A stretch of 64,000 bases of DNA from Agrocybe praecox (Eukaryota; Basidiomycota; Agaricomycetes; Agaricales; Agrocybaceae): NCBI GenBank assembly GCA_964017145.1, contig OZ024848.1:2058501-2122500 (forward strand), given 5' to 3'. The notes under the pieces were generated by a model that worked only from the letters and a program-made list of their open reading frames with translations, searched no databases and had not been told where the DNA came from. Below, one piece after another: positions 50,439 through 62,446 of this stretch (within the stretch, counting starts at the first letter, position 1; each line of letters opens with the position of its first letter). The position numbers were made by a program, and so were the translations under genes.

Positions 50439-52495
50439 ATGACTATCTTTCGTATTTTCCGTTGCTTCCTATTCTTTTTTGCTTTCCTACACACCTTTGC
50501 CATTGCTAGGTCGCTCCCTGGTGAAACTGATAAAACTTGCCGTCTTCGTCCACTAGGAGACGGACGGGACGACACCAATCAGGTGTGTAAACCAAGATAC
50601 TTGTCCATACTGTAATTAAATTTCCCATAAGGTCGAGGCAGCCATAGCAAAATGCGGACACTACGGCCAAACTGTATTTGAACCTGGTTCATACAACATC
50701 ACCAGGTAATTTTATGTTTTAATTACGACCATGTTAACAAGACTTTGACACGGACATCGCCAGAAAGATGACATGGGACCTAGTTTCGGCTAAAGTTGAC
50801 TTGCATGGCTATCTCAGCGTATGGCTTATCAGAGTGTATTATGCCTTCAATTCATGAAATGCTCACCACCGGATATACAGTTCCCGCCGGACATCCAATT
50901 TTGGTTGAACGCGAACAACACATATCGAGTTATATTCATTCAGGTAGAATTGCACCTTCTTTACCCAGCAACGCTTTCTAAGCGGTGTGCTTTCCCAGAG
51001 TCAAGCGTCGTGGTTCGTAGTCACCGGCTCCGACTTTGAGATTGATGCACACAACACCGGTGGGATTCAAGGGAACGGCCAGGTAGGTCAACTTATTCAA
51101 AAAAATCAATTGGAGCGGCCTTCTAAGTTTTATTAGCCTTGGTGGTCTTATTTTCAGACCGTACCTCGAGAAGATGGTGATGGCCGACCGGTCTCTCTGA
51201 CCGTCTGGAAAGCTGCTCGCGGCATCATCAGAAATTTCCGCATCGAATCTCCTCCATTCTGGTCCAGCGCTGTTGCTCAGTCTACGGACATTCTCCTAGA
51301 TGGTATGTTTATCAATGCAACAAATGAAGATCCCATGTATGTTGGAAAAAAGTTAGTACCTTTCAAAACAACCATTTTAACGCTAGAAAACCTGATAACC
51401 CGTGCAGTGTTGTGCCTAATACAGATGGTATGAACCAAATTCAAAACTTTCCGCAAGTTGGCTTATTGTTCCCTAGGGATCGACACTTACAGGAGTGAAA
51501 GAGTCACTATGCTCAACTGGGACGTCACATGTGGAGATGATTGTCTGTCGTTCAAAGGCGTGAGTTTGCATATAATATTTGCGTCTAAAAGGCTGTTGAT
51601 GACGAGGAACATTGGAATTAGAACTCAACTGATATTGTGGCACGTAATATCACTTGCCGAGGAGGAAACGGTATAGCCATTGGCTCTATCGGACAGTACG
51701 TCGGTATGGTGGGTGAACACAATTATTTGCAGCAACTCAACTTCTGTCTAAAATCAATCTTCAGAACGATTATGTACTAAACGTGTTCATGGAGGATCTT
51801 CAGGTAGTTCCAGCTTTCCGTTTTACCTTTATGCTTTCTTATATTTTGGTAGATGATTCGCTTGGACGCTAGTGTTCAACCTAATATGGTCAATGGGGTC
51901 AGTACAATCATTAGGGGCTCTACTCGCATATGTTGCGTTATTTATGATCTTCTAGGTTTATTTCAAATCCTGGGATGGAAGTGTAACTGGTGAGCCGCCT
52001 ACAGGCGGCGGCGGTGCCTCAGGTATGATGTCTTTTGACAAGTGTGATATTCCGACTTAATTATTTTTGAAGGGTTGGTCAGTAACGTGTCTGCACGGAA
52101 CGTGAAGCTGGACCGTGTCACTGCGCCCGTTCACGTTTATCAAACCAATGGCGGCAAAAGGCAACTAGTTCTGCCCTGGAGAAAGACAGTGTACTAATCT
52201 ACCTTCCTTCGCAGTGGCGATGCTCCATCTACTCTGAAATTTGAGCAACTATCTTTCACCGATTGGTCTGGTACGGCAATCACGACAAAAAGTCTGTTCC
52301 TCTTCCATCTTGAATACCGTCTGTATGACTCACTGACATCTATGTGATTCAGTTGTCGATATTGAGTGTAGTGCAGCAGTAGGCTGCAATAACCTCACAT
52401 TTACGAATTTCAACATCAGTCCTCCACCCAACCAGACAGCCCAAATTATCTGCCGCAACACGGCCGATATTGTAGGGGTTACTTGCAATGCATAA
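50439..52495 (+). CDS. secreted GH28 (polygalacturonase/rhamnogalacturonase-like) protein, copy 1
   Basis: Signal peptide MTIFRIFRCFLFFFAFLHTF with processing near AIARS. The beta-helix enzyme core follows over about a dozen exons: DDTNQVEAAIAKCG, GSDFEIDAHNTGGIQGNGQ, FRIESPPFW. Active-site motifs are NTDGID (near 51420-51490) and CGDDCLSFKG. The third motif reads CRGGNGIAIGSIGQY where many GH28 enzymes have G-H-G, and the usual R-I-K reads Y-F-K (VYFKSW). The end is CNNLTFTNFNISPPP and IVGVTCNA. An intron with GC donor lies at 52161-52214. GH28 enzymes cut pectin backbones outside the cell. The replaced residues leave activity and exact substrate open. Tandem with copy 2 in the same direction. 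Confidence 0.88.
52161..52214 (+). other. GC-AG intron in GH28 copy 1
   Basis: Donor AAAAG|GCAACT, branch TACTAAT, acceptor TTCGCAG, 54 nt. Copy 2 has an ordinary GT donor at the homologous place, after PNG. Confidence 0.75.
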
Positions 52496-52694
52496 GAAGC
52501 GCATGTATTTTAACTTGACCTGATCTTTCGCCTCTCTTCTTTTTTTTTTTCGCATAACGAAAACGTTGTCAATCCGGACCGTTCTTGACCATTGTCGGCA
52601 TTCCGGAGTCCGACATGTTCATTGAGCCTACTTTTACCCCACCTGAATCTCGATGTATGGTAAATATCTACATCATGGGTTTCTTCTTCGTTGA

Positions 52695-52702
52695 TATAAA
52701 AA
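52695..52702 (+). promoter_or_regulatory. TATA box of GH28 copy 2
   Basis: TATAAAAA lies about 60 bp before the ATG at 52758. Confidence 0.5.
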
Positions 52703-52757
52703 CCTTTTGAACGTCCATCGTCATTAAATTGGTGGGAACTTCTCCTGGGAGTTGAAC

Positions 52758-54889
52758 ATGATTTTTTTCAAGGGCATGCTATCAACGTCTTTCCTCTTGT
52801 TTGTCTTCACTTCGTTTAGGATTTTTGCGCATGCAAGTGCCATAACAGTGTCCCAGTCCGACAAGATATGTCAGCTACGACCTCTGGGTCACGGACAGGA
52901 CGATACAAATCAAGTGGGTGATTCTTTACAAACATTTCTCTTCTAACCAGTTCCTGCTCCATCCTTCAGGTAGAGGCTGCCATAGCAAAATGTGGTCATT
53001 TCGGGACCACCATTTTCGATGCTGGCTCTTACAATATAACGAGGTTCGAAAATATTGCATACTAAAAGAACAAATCGGCAACATACATCATTGTAGGAAA
53101 ATGACTTGGGACTTGAAGTCAGCGACAGTTCACCTCAACGGGTTTCTCAATGTATTGCGCTATGGCCTATTCCCTTCCTCTCATCACGATTTTTCTCATC
53201 AAGTGATACATGTAGTTCCCGCCTACCATACAAAAATGGCTCGACCCCAGCAATACATATCAAGTGGTTTTTATTCAGGTAGTTAATCCATAAAAGTTGC
53301 TTGATACAGTTCTCTTAACGTAGGGACACGTTGTTGGCAGAGTCAATCATCATGGTTCGTGGTGACAGGATCTGATTTCGAAATTGACGCGCACAACACC
53401 GGTGGCATCCAAGGGAACGGTCAAGTAAGTCTAAACTACTCAATCATAATCAAATGTTGTGTTATTAATACACTGGATGGCAGGCATGGTGGTCTTTTTT
53501 CGCCACACGAGTTCGTGAAGATGGAGATGGCCGACCTATTTCATTGACTGTCTTCAAAGCCAGTCGAGGCGTTATACGAAATTTTCGTATCGAATCTCCT
53601 CCCTTTTGGTCAAATGCAGTAGTCGAATCGAGTGATATAACCTACGACGGTATGTTGGTCAACGCTACAAATGAAGATCCACTGTTTGTCGGACAGAAGT
53701 AAGTGGAATGGCAGTGACTGGTTATTCTACCTGTTATGCTCATCAGACCTTGGTGGGGTGCCAGTATTGTTTGGAATACTGATGGTGTGTCAGACCGATC
53801 TCTTGAAACGAAAACGGGGCTCATGTTTCGTATAGGCATCGATACGTACCGAAGTGAGCGTATAACATTAAAGAACTGGGATGTCACCTGCGGAGATGAT
53901 TGTATAGCCATAAAAGGCGTAAGCTCTCTACATAGTTGTGATCTGACGGCTTCTTACTGAACGCGGTACATAATATAGAATTCTTCCGACATCACGATAC
54001 GGGATGTTACTTGTCGTGGAGGAGAAGGAATAGCTATTGGATCACTTGGACAGTATATCAATCTAGTACGTATTAGTCAACCGGTTGAAGCTCTGAAGGG
54101 CTATGTTTATCTTATCTTCTAGACCGATAATGTGCGAAACATCGACATGGAGAACATCAAGGTGAATATAATCTTCCATCCGTCTCACGCATTTATGAGA
54201 TTGAATACTTCTCAGATGATCCGTTTGGATTCTAGGATTCAACCCAATATGGATAACGGTGTACGATACCTTGCATTAAGTACCATACACTCCTTGACGA
54301 TTTATAGGTCTACTTCAAAGCTTGGCCAGGCACAGTTAGTGGCTCTCCGCCAACTGGAGGTGGGGGCGGAAATGGTACGTGTATTTCAACTTGGTTAGCT
54401 AACAAAGATATAATCGAAATTTCAGGACTTGTTAGCAATTTAACAGCAAAAAATATACAGGTCGACAGGGTTATGAATCCGCTCCGCATCCAGATCTTCC
54501 AGTCCATTGATCCCAATGGGTATGTAACAGCCTTTCAAAAACATATATGTTGTTCTAATATGCACCGTAAATAGTGGAGGCAGTCCATCAAAAATAATTT
54601 TCCAAGATATGCACTTCACCAATTGGGTTGGAACAGGCAATATGAGCAGATGTTAGCTTTTGTTCCCGCAGACATTTTCACATAACCTAATTTCTTCTCC
54701 CCAGTGATTGATCTCGAGTGTAGTCAATCTGGCTGTTCTAATTTTGCATTCCAAAACTTCAACATCGTACCACCCTCCGGTGAAATTCCACAGTTTGTAT
54801 GCCAGAACGTGCTCGGGGTAAAGGGTCTTACTGGTACGCCAATTTTGCAGAACAGTCTCGCCGGCAAGTATCCTGACAGGTTTATCTAG
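52758..54889 (+). CDS. secreted GH28 (polygalacturonase/rhamnogalacturonase-like) protein, copy 2
   Basis: Signal peptide MIFFKGMLSTSFLLFVFTSF, with likely cleavage after HASA. The same exon plan as copy 1: DDTNQ|VEAAIAKCGHFG, SDFEIDAHNTGGIQGNGQ and FRIESPPFWSN. It retains PWWGASIVWNTDG before the first motif, where copy 1 is shorter. CGDDCIAIKG is intact. The third motif is CRGGEGIAIGSLGQY, so the usual His is Glu here, and the R-I-K site again reads Y-F-K (VYFKAW). It ends with a longer tail than copy 1 (KGLTGTPILQNSLAGKYPDR). It is probably secreted and acts on pectin side or backbone linkages. The pair arose by tandem duplication and has diverged moderately. Confidence 0.88.
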
Positions 54890-55496
54890 CTCCGTGTAAT
54901 GGGATCGGTCATGCTTGACGCCTATGTGATCTTTGGGTTTTGCTCATTGGTTAATATGACGCTGTCGTGTTCCAATCCTTTATTCCATCTCTTCCTATAT
55001 GACCTGCGTGGAAGGGTCTGAAATTGATCGTCCCAATCCGAAATTACGACGACTCTTTTCCGTCCGCTTGTTGGTACGCAGTCTTGCTTCATACATACAA
55101 TGTCTCTCTCTTGTAAAACTCCAATCAATTCGCAATTCCATATGATAACATTAACACCAGATATCTATGCACCTTTTACTGTGCGAGTTGTAACAATGAG
55201 GTGAAATAGCAAGTTTAGGAATGTTTCGGACACTGTTTACACATTTTCCGAATATCATGAACGTTCTTTTTATAGCGTCGCTACCGTCGTTTCAAAATAA
55301 ACGAGCCACTTTCGAGGCGAATCAGGTGAAGTAAATCGACTTTTATTGGTTCAAAACTAGGTCGGTAGTCCGTGCTGATCCTTGAAAAACCGAAAGGCAA
55401 GCCGAAGAAAGGGCTTATGGTCGGCCAACTATTCATAGTTTCTTTGGGAGCTATATAGCTCGTCGGAAATCTGTCCCTGTATTTCCTATATCACCC
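54890..55496. other. intergenic, promoter side of the CBM1 gene
   Basis: A palindromic agctatatagct at 55449-55460 lies about 40 bp before the CBM1 gene ATG and is a possible TATA element. Nothing else recognised. Confidence 0.5.
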
Positions 55497-56416
55497 ATGG
55501 CTAAATCAGCTCTTACTCTCGCTCTGGTCTACACTGCTGCTGGATACGTCGTCGCCCAAGCACCGTCCTACGGACAGGTCAGTGGGGAAACTCTCATTCA
55601 AGCCAGGGTTGTTTTTTGACGCGTTAAAAACAGTGTGGTGGTCAAGGTTGGTCCGGTGCTACTACGTGCGGCGCGGGTTGGACATGCACGTACTCAAACC
55701 CCTACTACTCGCAATGCCTTCCTGGTGCATCTGGTCCTGTTACTACCTCTGCACCACCAACTTCTTCCACTCCCATAACAACTGTCGGTGGAGGAACCCC
55801 AACGTCGACTGCTACCGGCGGTTCGTCTACTCTCGTGCCAGGAAACTCTTTCATTAGAGCTGTCGTAAGTGTTGATGTTGGATAGGGCAGCCAGCCTCTA
55901 AGTTCTTGATTCCATGCTGGTTTAATAGGAAGACCCCAATTTCCACAAATACCTTCAATCCGAGGTACTAGGAACCGCTTCGGACGCTGTCCTAGGAGAG
56001 CCCGGAAATGCCGCACAGTTCCAAATTACAGGTGGACAACTGATCCAAATGGCGTCTGCCGCAAAACTATACGCCATCGTCGAACCTCGTGCTAACTCGA
56101 CCGTCAACAAATTGAAGGTCTCCTGGTCGACAGCCCCCTCAGCCAGCGGTACCTTCGTCTTCTCCGGCGACACAGTCGAGTGGAGCGACCCATCAATCAC
56201 CAGGCCACAGAACAATGTACGAAATTCCTCCGAAATTTTATTACCGAAAGAGTTTTTGACCCTAGTTCTGGTTTGTTTTAGGCCTGGCTTATATGCCCTG
56301 ACGCAGCCGGCAACAAGGATCTTTACGTCAACCTCGGCGCCTATGACTACATGACTCCTGCAGGATGTGCCGACGAGACCATTCATGCATACACTGGTGC
56401 AACCGCCACAGCATAA
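55497..56416 (+). CDS. secreted protein with N-terminal CBM1 cellulose-binding module
   Basis: Signal peptide [20 protein letters not shown]. After the first intron comes a complete fungal CBM1: [18 protein letters not shown], then YYSQCLPG, with the aromatic residues W, W and Y of the cellulose-binding face. A Ser/Thr/Pro/Gly linker follows (55730-55845). The C-terminal domain of about 130 residues begins [20 protein letters not shown], includes [20 protein letters not shown] and [19 protein letters not shown], and ends [19 protein letters not shown] do not know an enzymatic activity for this C-terminal domain; it seems to be a basidiomycete secreted family. It lies next to the pectinase genes, in keeping with plant cell-wall breakdown. 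Confidence 0.85.
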
Positions 56417-56964
56417 GGTGTTCTCATAAGACCCCAAGTATTTATGTATAAAATTGCGATGGCAATCAATGACCTTGTATGTCCCATTTTATGACATGAT
56501 CTACAGATGAGTTGGCGATCAAGTTATTCTCGGTGAGTACGCCACATATCCTGCAATCTCCAAGGAGGGGAACGCGACGCATATTTCTTGAGGATACTCG
56601 ACTTGCAATAGGTTTATCAGGTGACTGGTCTTAACTGGTGCCAATGTCTTCGCAAGCTTTCGCGTCGAGCGGAGTATACGCTAGTGTACGCGTTGGTGGC
56701 AGATAACCGGTGTACTATACGAATATCGTCCGACTCGGTACCAACATCGCCAAGTCCCTGCCAAGTTCGTTGAGCTACTCACAGGATACTGCAACTCCGA
56801 ACCTCTCAACCGAGGATAAGGCCTTTTCTCGGGATGTTGACTCGATGTTAACCTCAGAAGACATGGCTGACGCTTCCTGTACACATTCAAGCCTCTGAAA
56901 ATATTGCCAAGTCCATCTTCTTTTAAAAAGCTTCTTGATCGATTGTGTCATTTGGGTCTGAGGG
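56417..56964. other. intergenic between the CBM1 gene and its pseudogene copy
   Basis: No gene recognised; the open frame at 56710-56898 lacks any domain. Confidence 0.45.
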
Positions 56965-57559
56965 ATGGCTAAAGGCGTATTATTATATAGAGTTGGGATT
57001 GCACTTTTGGGAACTGCACCTAGCCGCGCGGCTCTGACGTATGGTCAGGTAAATAAACTCTTTTGATCGTGTCGCATAGGCTCTGATTGATCTTGTTTGT
57101 CATTGAAATCCAAGGAAAAGTCTCCGACGCCGTCCTAGGAGAGGTAACCACTGCTGCACAGTCCCAGATCGTGAACGGGCAGCTCATTCAATTTGCTAGT
57201 GGCGGAGGACCTGCTTTATACGCCGTTGTCAAGCCCCGATCCAGCTCGTCCGTCACCAAATTAAAGGTATCCTGGTCGGAGACTCCGGACACACAGTCGG
57301 AAACTTCAAATTCGGTGGAGATGCCGTAGAGTGGAGTTCGTCGACAGGCCACAAACCAATGTACGTCGTTTGGGTTGCTTTTTTGTCCGTTCGTTTCCCT
57401 CTGAGCAATTTTCGGTGACAATTTGTAGGCCTGGTTGATCTGTACCGACGCCAAAGGAAATAAAGACGTATATATCAACTCGGAGCTTGCGGCTATCAAA
57501 CACCAGCCGGTTGCAATGATTATACTATCCACGAATTCATTGGGACAACTCCAGAATAA
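56965..57559 (+). pseudogene. CBM-less, frameshifted copy of the CBM1 protein gene
   Basis: Signal-peptide exon MAKGVLLYRVGIALLGTAPS ending LTYGQ parallels the first exon of the 55497 gene. The CBM1 and linker are missing. The next exon goes directly to SDAVLGEVTTAAQSQIVNG, then ALYAVVKPRSSSSVTKLKVS. A frameshift near 57298 breaks DTQS from FKFGGDAVEWSS. A second, near 57480, separates AWLICTDAKGNKDVYIN from YQTPAGCNDYTIHEF. The last exon in the true frame ends TTPE at 57559. Not expected to give a full protein. Confidence 0.8.
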
Positions 57560-58635
57560 TCCAACAACAGAGGAGGATGTCAACCGAAGGAGTGTCGCAT
57601 AAACAACCGAATTTTCAGTTCGATGAATATGAGTTGTAGGAAAGCTTGTATATCGAGTATGAGTGGAAGTGAGAAGAGAGTTAAAATGCAGTGGAAGTCG
57701 AATAAACACGTCATTCCGACCCTATCAAAAAAAGGAAACTATTTCCTAATACGTGTGTGGGGTTAAACGACGGCGACGGCAATGACGTTATTGACCTTCG
57801 CGCTAGGGGTTGCCGACTTCAGGGTGATTCATTCAGTTCACGATGCTACTTGCGTTCAAAAAAGGTGACCTGGAAGGAAAAGTTAAAACAACGTCAAGAG
57901 CCGTGAGCACCATGAACTGCGCTTCCACTTCACGGCAAGACGGCCTACAAAAACATTGCCGTTCGGTATGCCCACACAAGCTGCTGTGTGATTCGTCAAC
58001 TTGTGGGAGTAGAGGAGCTCCTTTTCTCCCGAGTCTCGGGGACAGGAGGTATATTGTCGTCCTAGTGTCCACTGAGCGACGATCGGAACTTTTTTTGTTT
58101 GAAAAAGTACTGCCAGCGCTCTGTGGGAATGTCAACGGGGACGGGAGAAATGGAAAGTGTCGATTCACGGAGGCCTAGTTCGACGCGATAATTCCGAGGT
58201 TGGGTGTTCCACTTGTGGCGTACTATGGATGCGAGTACAACATCAGTCAATTGTACCCCAGGGAATGATATGTCGAGCAAATAGGCACGAGAACGAATAG
58301 AAGAAATATCTCACTTCAAGCTAGGCCTTGAGATATGAGCATCTATGCATTATATCGGAGAAAGTTGTGCATGTATGCGCGGATCTTTGTCGCAGAGATG
58401 GTGTTGGGACCGGGGCGAACAGATGATTAATAAGGCATAAAACCCAATGTCGCTCGGTGTAGTCATTGTGCTACTATCATGCTGACGGGTGAATGGTCAA
58501 AGCTACAGCTAAGTATATGCGCTTGATGGGGTTGTTCCGATGGAAAGCAGGATCGTTATAAAACGTTGCCAGAGTAGCTCGGCCGTCTGCGTCGTGCGAA
58601 GAACTGAATGATTTCTTCATCTCTCCAGGCCTAGG
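57560..58635. other. intergenic, no gene recognised
   Basis: Overlapping open frames of about 110 codons on both strands at 57833-58178 have no domain and unlikely composition. Nothing else seen. Confidence 0.45.
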
Positions 58636-59091
58636 CTCCTCTACTCGGTTACTTTTCCATGTTGTGTATGTATAAGCTGGATAGCAGTATCAGATTTAGC
58701 CTGAGCACCAGATACCTATCCAATGAAAAGAATGTATATTTATCGCTTGGGCCAGAATAAATAACCTGTGCCGGGCTTGTGATGGATTTAACTTTGACCG
58801 CACCGGTTTTGGAGCTCATGTCGTTCATGACCTGACCACGAAATTCAGTCTTGCCGTCTCTCCATAGCAAAGCCGGAAAGATATGGCCAACAATGTCCTA
58901 GGGAGCGCTGGCAAGTAGATCTGCGTGGAGACCTGGTGAATGCACTTGAAATATCTAACCAGCCCAAAATATACCTGGCCATGCAGGCCAAAACGTAGCC
59001 TAACGGAGCACAATCTGAGTAGGCGCGAGTCCAGAACGCGCATACATGGTCCGTTTGTTATCATAGCATCATGATTTCCATCAAGTGCCAC
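58635..59091 (-). CDS. possible small gene of unknown function
   Basis: Three exons can be joined in one frame. The first, reading left from about 59067, gives MITNGPCMRVLDSRLL and continues to RFGLHGQ. The second, after acceptor ccctag, gives DIVGHIFPALLWRDGKTEFR and then KTGAVKVKSITSPAQ. The third gives AKSDTAIQLIHTQHGKVTE and a TAG near 58635. Splice signals are acceptable and the second exon looks protein-like. No family recognised. It could equally be a relic of a larger gene. Confidence 0.3.
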
Positions 59092-59539
59092 ATATTACGA
59101 CGTTTCGGCCCAGCTGTGATTCTACCTCTGGTTTTCGGCCATCTGCCATTTGGCCAACGGCGTCGGGCGACACAGAGATAAGTCCTGATGAGTTCTGGTA
59201 AGTAAGTAGTATTTTTTTGTGGAGGGAAGAGTTGGATTTGTTATGATCATTTTCTCCTTGGGAACGCGGTCTATCGCACTGAAGTAAAGAAAAAGATGCA
59301 AGGCCGAGAACGAGAAGAAATAAGGGAGACCCAGTGCTATGGTAACGTTGGGACCGGCATTGATGGAGTGTCCCAAATCTGACAGGGCCGTTGTGAAGTG
59401 GCATAGCAAATATCACCTCCCACAAACAATAAGTTCCCTGTTCCTTTCTCTTTCTTGTTTCATTACCAGCTGGCCGGTACTTTACTAAACACATTCCTTT
59501 CACCAAAGCGCAGGCCGTCCTAGATCTGTTATAGAGCTA
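59092..59539. other. intergenic, noxA promoter side
   Basis: No feature beyond short frames. Confidence 0.45.
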
Positions 59540-61743
59540 ATGAATCGCTCCTCTGGACTCGACTTCTCAGATGGCAGGGGTCCAAACAGGACAATGGACA
59601 ATCATCCAGACTTAGACGGCAACTCGGGCGGAGCGCACTTGCAGCGCAACAAGACGGAGAGGAGGAGGTTGCAGGGACTGCAGAGGTCATTGACCACGAC
59701 ATCTGTGAGGTCTGTGCCACCGTCGAACCAATCATGGGGGTACAAGTTCAACATCTGGATGATCAACGAGGGAGGTCGCCAACTGTTCTTTGGAACGTGG
59801 ATCTTCCTCCATCTTCTAGTTGCTGTCTTTGGTTTCATTCACTACCAGACCAAAGACAACTTGAACAATGCCAGGGCGACGTTTGGTATAACGTTTGGTG
59901 CGTTTGGCTTTATGATTCTTGGACCCTCTCTGATAAAATATGTAGCTATTGCTAGGACTGCAGCGCTCGTTCTTCACGTCGACGTCATCTTTATCCTGCT
60001 CCCAGTTTGCCGTAACTTCATCTCTATGCTCCGTCGCACAGCCCTGAACGATATCATTCCATTCGACAAGAACATCACCTTTCACAAGGCGACAGCTTGG
60101 TCTATAGTAATTGGCACGGCTGTTCATATCTTCGCCCATATGATCAACTTCTACAAACTTGCGATGATTGCAGGGACGAATACTAAGGAACGTGTAATTG
60201 CTTTCCTCTCTGCCAATTTCATCACAGGCCCAGGTGCCACTGGCTGGATTATGACAGTCGCACTCGGAGTAATGGTGTGGTACGCCAGAGAAAAGGTTCG
60301 CAGGGCCCACTTTGAAAGATTCTGGTACTCGCACCATCTTTTCATTGTGTTCTTTATCAACTGGCAATTGCACGGTATGTTCTGTATGATTCAACCGGAC
60401 CGACCTCCATTCTGCTCGTTCAACACAATCGGAGTCTTCTGGGTGAGTTTGTCTCTATCGTCTCTTGTATATGGGATACTTACTCTTCGATAGCGTTACT
60501 GGCTCGTCGGTGGCATTATCTGGATCTCAGAGCGCATTCTCCGTGAAGTTCGCTCCCGTCATGTAACATATATCTCCAAGGTCATCCAGCACCCTTCAAA
60601 CGTCATGGAAGTTCAAATCAAGAAGGAGAAGACTACCACCCGTGCCGGTCAATACATCTTCATCTCGTGCCCCGAAGTATCCTATTTCCAATGGCACCCT
60701 TTCACTTTGACCAGGTTAGTTTTATTTACCCCTTACATACATTTCTGGATGCTCATCCAACTACGATAGTGCCCCTGAGGAAGACTACATTTCGGTCCAC
60801 ATCCGTGTCGCGGGTGATTTTACCACTGCCCTTGCGAAAGCTCTTGGATGCGATTTCCCTCAAAAAGGTGATAAAGGTGGTAAAGGAGAGGCTCCTGTAG
60901 GCGGAAAGATTGTTGGAACGAACATTAACCCACCTTTGAACCGCACACTTCCCCGAGTCATGGTTGATGGTCCTTTTGGCAGTGCCAGTGAGGACTTTTT
61001 GAACTTTGAAACCGTTCTGCTCGTTGGTGCCGGCATTGGTGTTACTCCTTTCGCTTCGTAAGCACAGCCTTTTTCTTCTTTGCTTTCTCCATCTAATGAC
61101 TCAACCTAAACTAGCATCCTCAAGTCAATCTGGTACCGCATGAACAATTTGAACAACTCGAAGTCTACTAGACTTTCGAAAGTGTACTTCACATGGGTCA
61201 TTCGTGATTACGGCACAGCTGAATGGTTCCACTCACTCCTGCATGCCATTGAGGAGCAAGATACCCAAGGCAGGATCGAGATCAATATCTACCTCACGGC
61301 AAGAATTAAGGAAGACGAGATGAACAACATCATTGTACGCCTACTTTTGTGACCCAACTTATCCTGCTCTGATTATCTTATCGTTTCTTAGGTGCAAGAT
61401 GTTGGTGCTGAAAAGGATGCCATCACCTCTCTGCGTGCCCCAACTCACTTCGGACGACCTAACTGGGACCGTGTCTTCCCATCAATTGTTGAAAAGCACC
61501 CTGAAACTGACGTTGGAGTGGTACGTCGCCTTGTGTATTTTTATGCCGAGATGTTATTGTTAACGCGCTTTGTTTAGTTCTTCTGTGGCCCTCCTGCCCT
61601 CTCCAAACTGCTGCATCAAAAGTCGAACCAATATTCCACCCCCAAGGGAACACGATTCTACTTCGGAAAGGGTGAGCTTTTGTATTTTCTGTCTCGTTAT
61701 CCGAGCACCGCTGATATCATATATTTTCTCAGAGAACTTCTAG
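59540..61743 (+). CDS. noxA: NADPH oxidase NoxA (gp91phox-like)
   Basis: Start at [20 protein letters not shown]; the Met at 59594 is an alternative. A short N-terminus without EF-hands, which excludes NoxC, leads to the ferric-reductase membrane part: [17 protein letters not shown], the haem-binding [19 protein letters not shown] and [20 protein letters not shown]. The FAD site is HPFTLTSAPEED (60700-60785). The NADPH site is [20 protein letters not shown], and the end is [17 protein letters not shown] and TRFYFGKENF. The last exon holds only the final three codons before the stop. The enzyme moves electrons from NADPH across the membrane to oxygen. In fungi NoxA is tied to fruiting-body and hyphal differentiation with NoxR and Rac. 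Confidence 0.95.
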
Positions 61744-62446
61744 AACGGAAGACCCCATTCCAGAGTTCTTCGCGATGTATCAGACTTAGTCCCACCTATG
61801 ATGATACTGTTCCTTTGTCCCTGTTTCCCCTCCTTCATGATGCGTTGTCGACATATTTTCTGTACACAGGTCTATACTCTTTGGTTTGGTTTTTTCGTTG
61901 TAAAGTATATCCTTTATTTGTCAATTATACGAACCCACCGTAGTCCGTTGTCTACGTGCCCACGCCGTTGCTCTGTTGCTATTTGTCATGGAAATACCAT
62001 TTCACGAGCTCCTGCCAAGTACTAGCGTTAAGATGAGAAATTCATCGTGTTTATAGTTATTCGTTTATTTTCTCTATTTTCTGTTACCATAGGATACCTT
62101 TATCAAATGCTATATCTATAATCTTCAAAGACATCCGAAGAATGAAGGCCGGAGACTCGCTGTATAGCAATTCCTTCTTATCAAGACTTGATACGATTAG
62201 TACTAGTAGATCTCGTTTGACTTCCCGAAAGGTGTGATTCTGATTGAGAGATGTCGCGTGACGTTGGGCTACTGTACCGTTGTTGTGTTGCATACTGAAA
62301 AGTCGGTTCACCCACAGGACATTTTACGGTCCTTGATACGTATGATTCATTGCTATCTAGAGAATACAAAACACACATTACTATATACAAGAATACTACT
62401 CCACTAAGCAAGCCTTTTTTTAAAAACCAATGCCGGCTTTCCTGAC
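61744..62446. other. convergent intergenic region, 3' flanks
   Basis: Lies between the ends of noxA and the minus-strand NACHT-type gene. No gene recognised. Confidence 0.5.

Noticed and set aside
52150..52214. Apparent loss of a splice donor in GH28 copy 1
   Set aside because: A GC donor (AG|GCAACT) in the right phase with a good branch point explains it.
57833..58178. Overlapping open frames of about 110 codons on both strands
   Set aside because: Neither shows a domain or plausible exon structure; mutual shadows.
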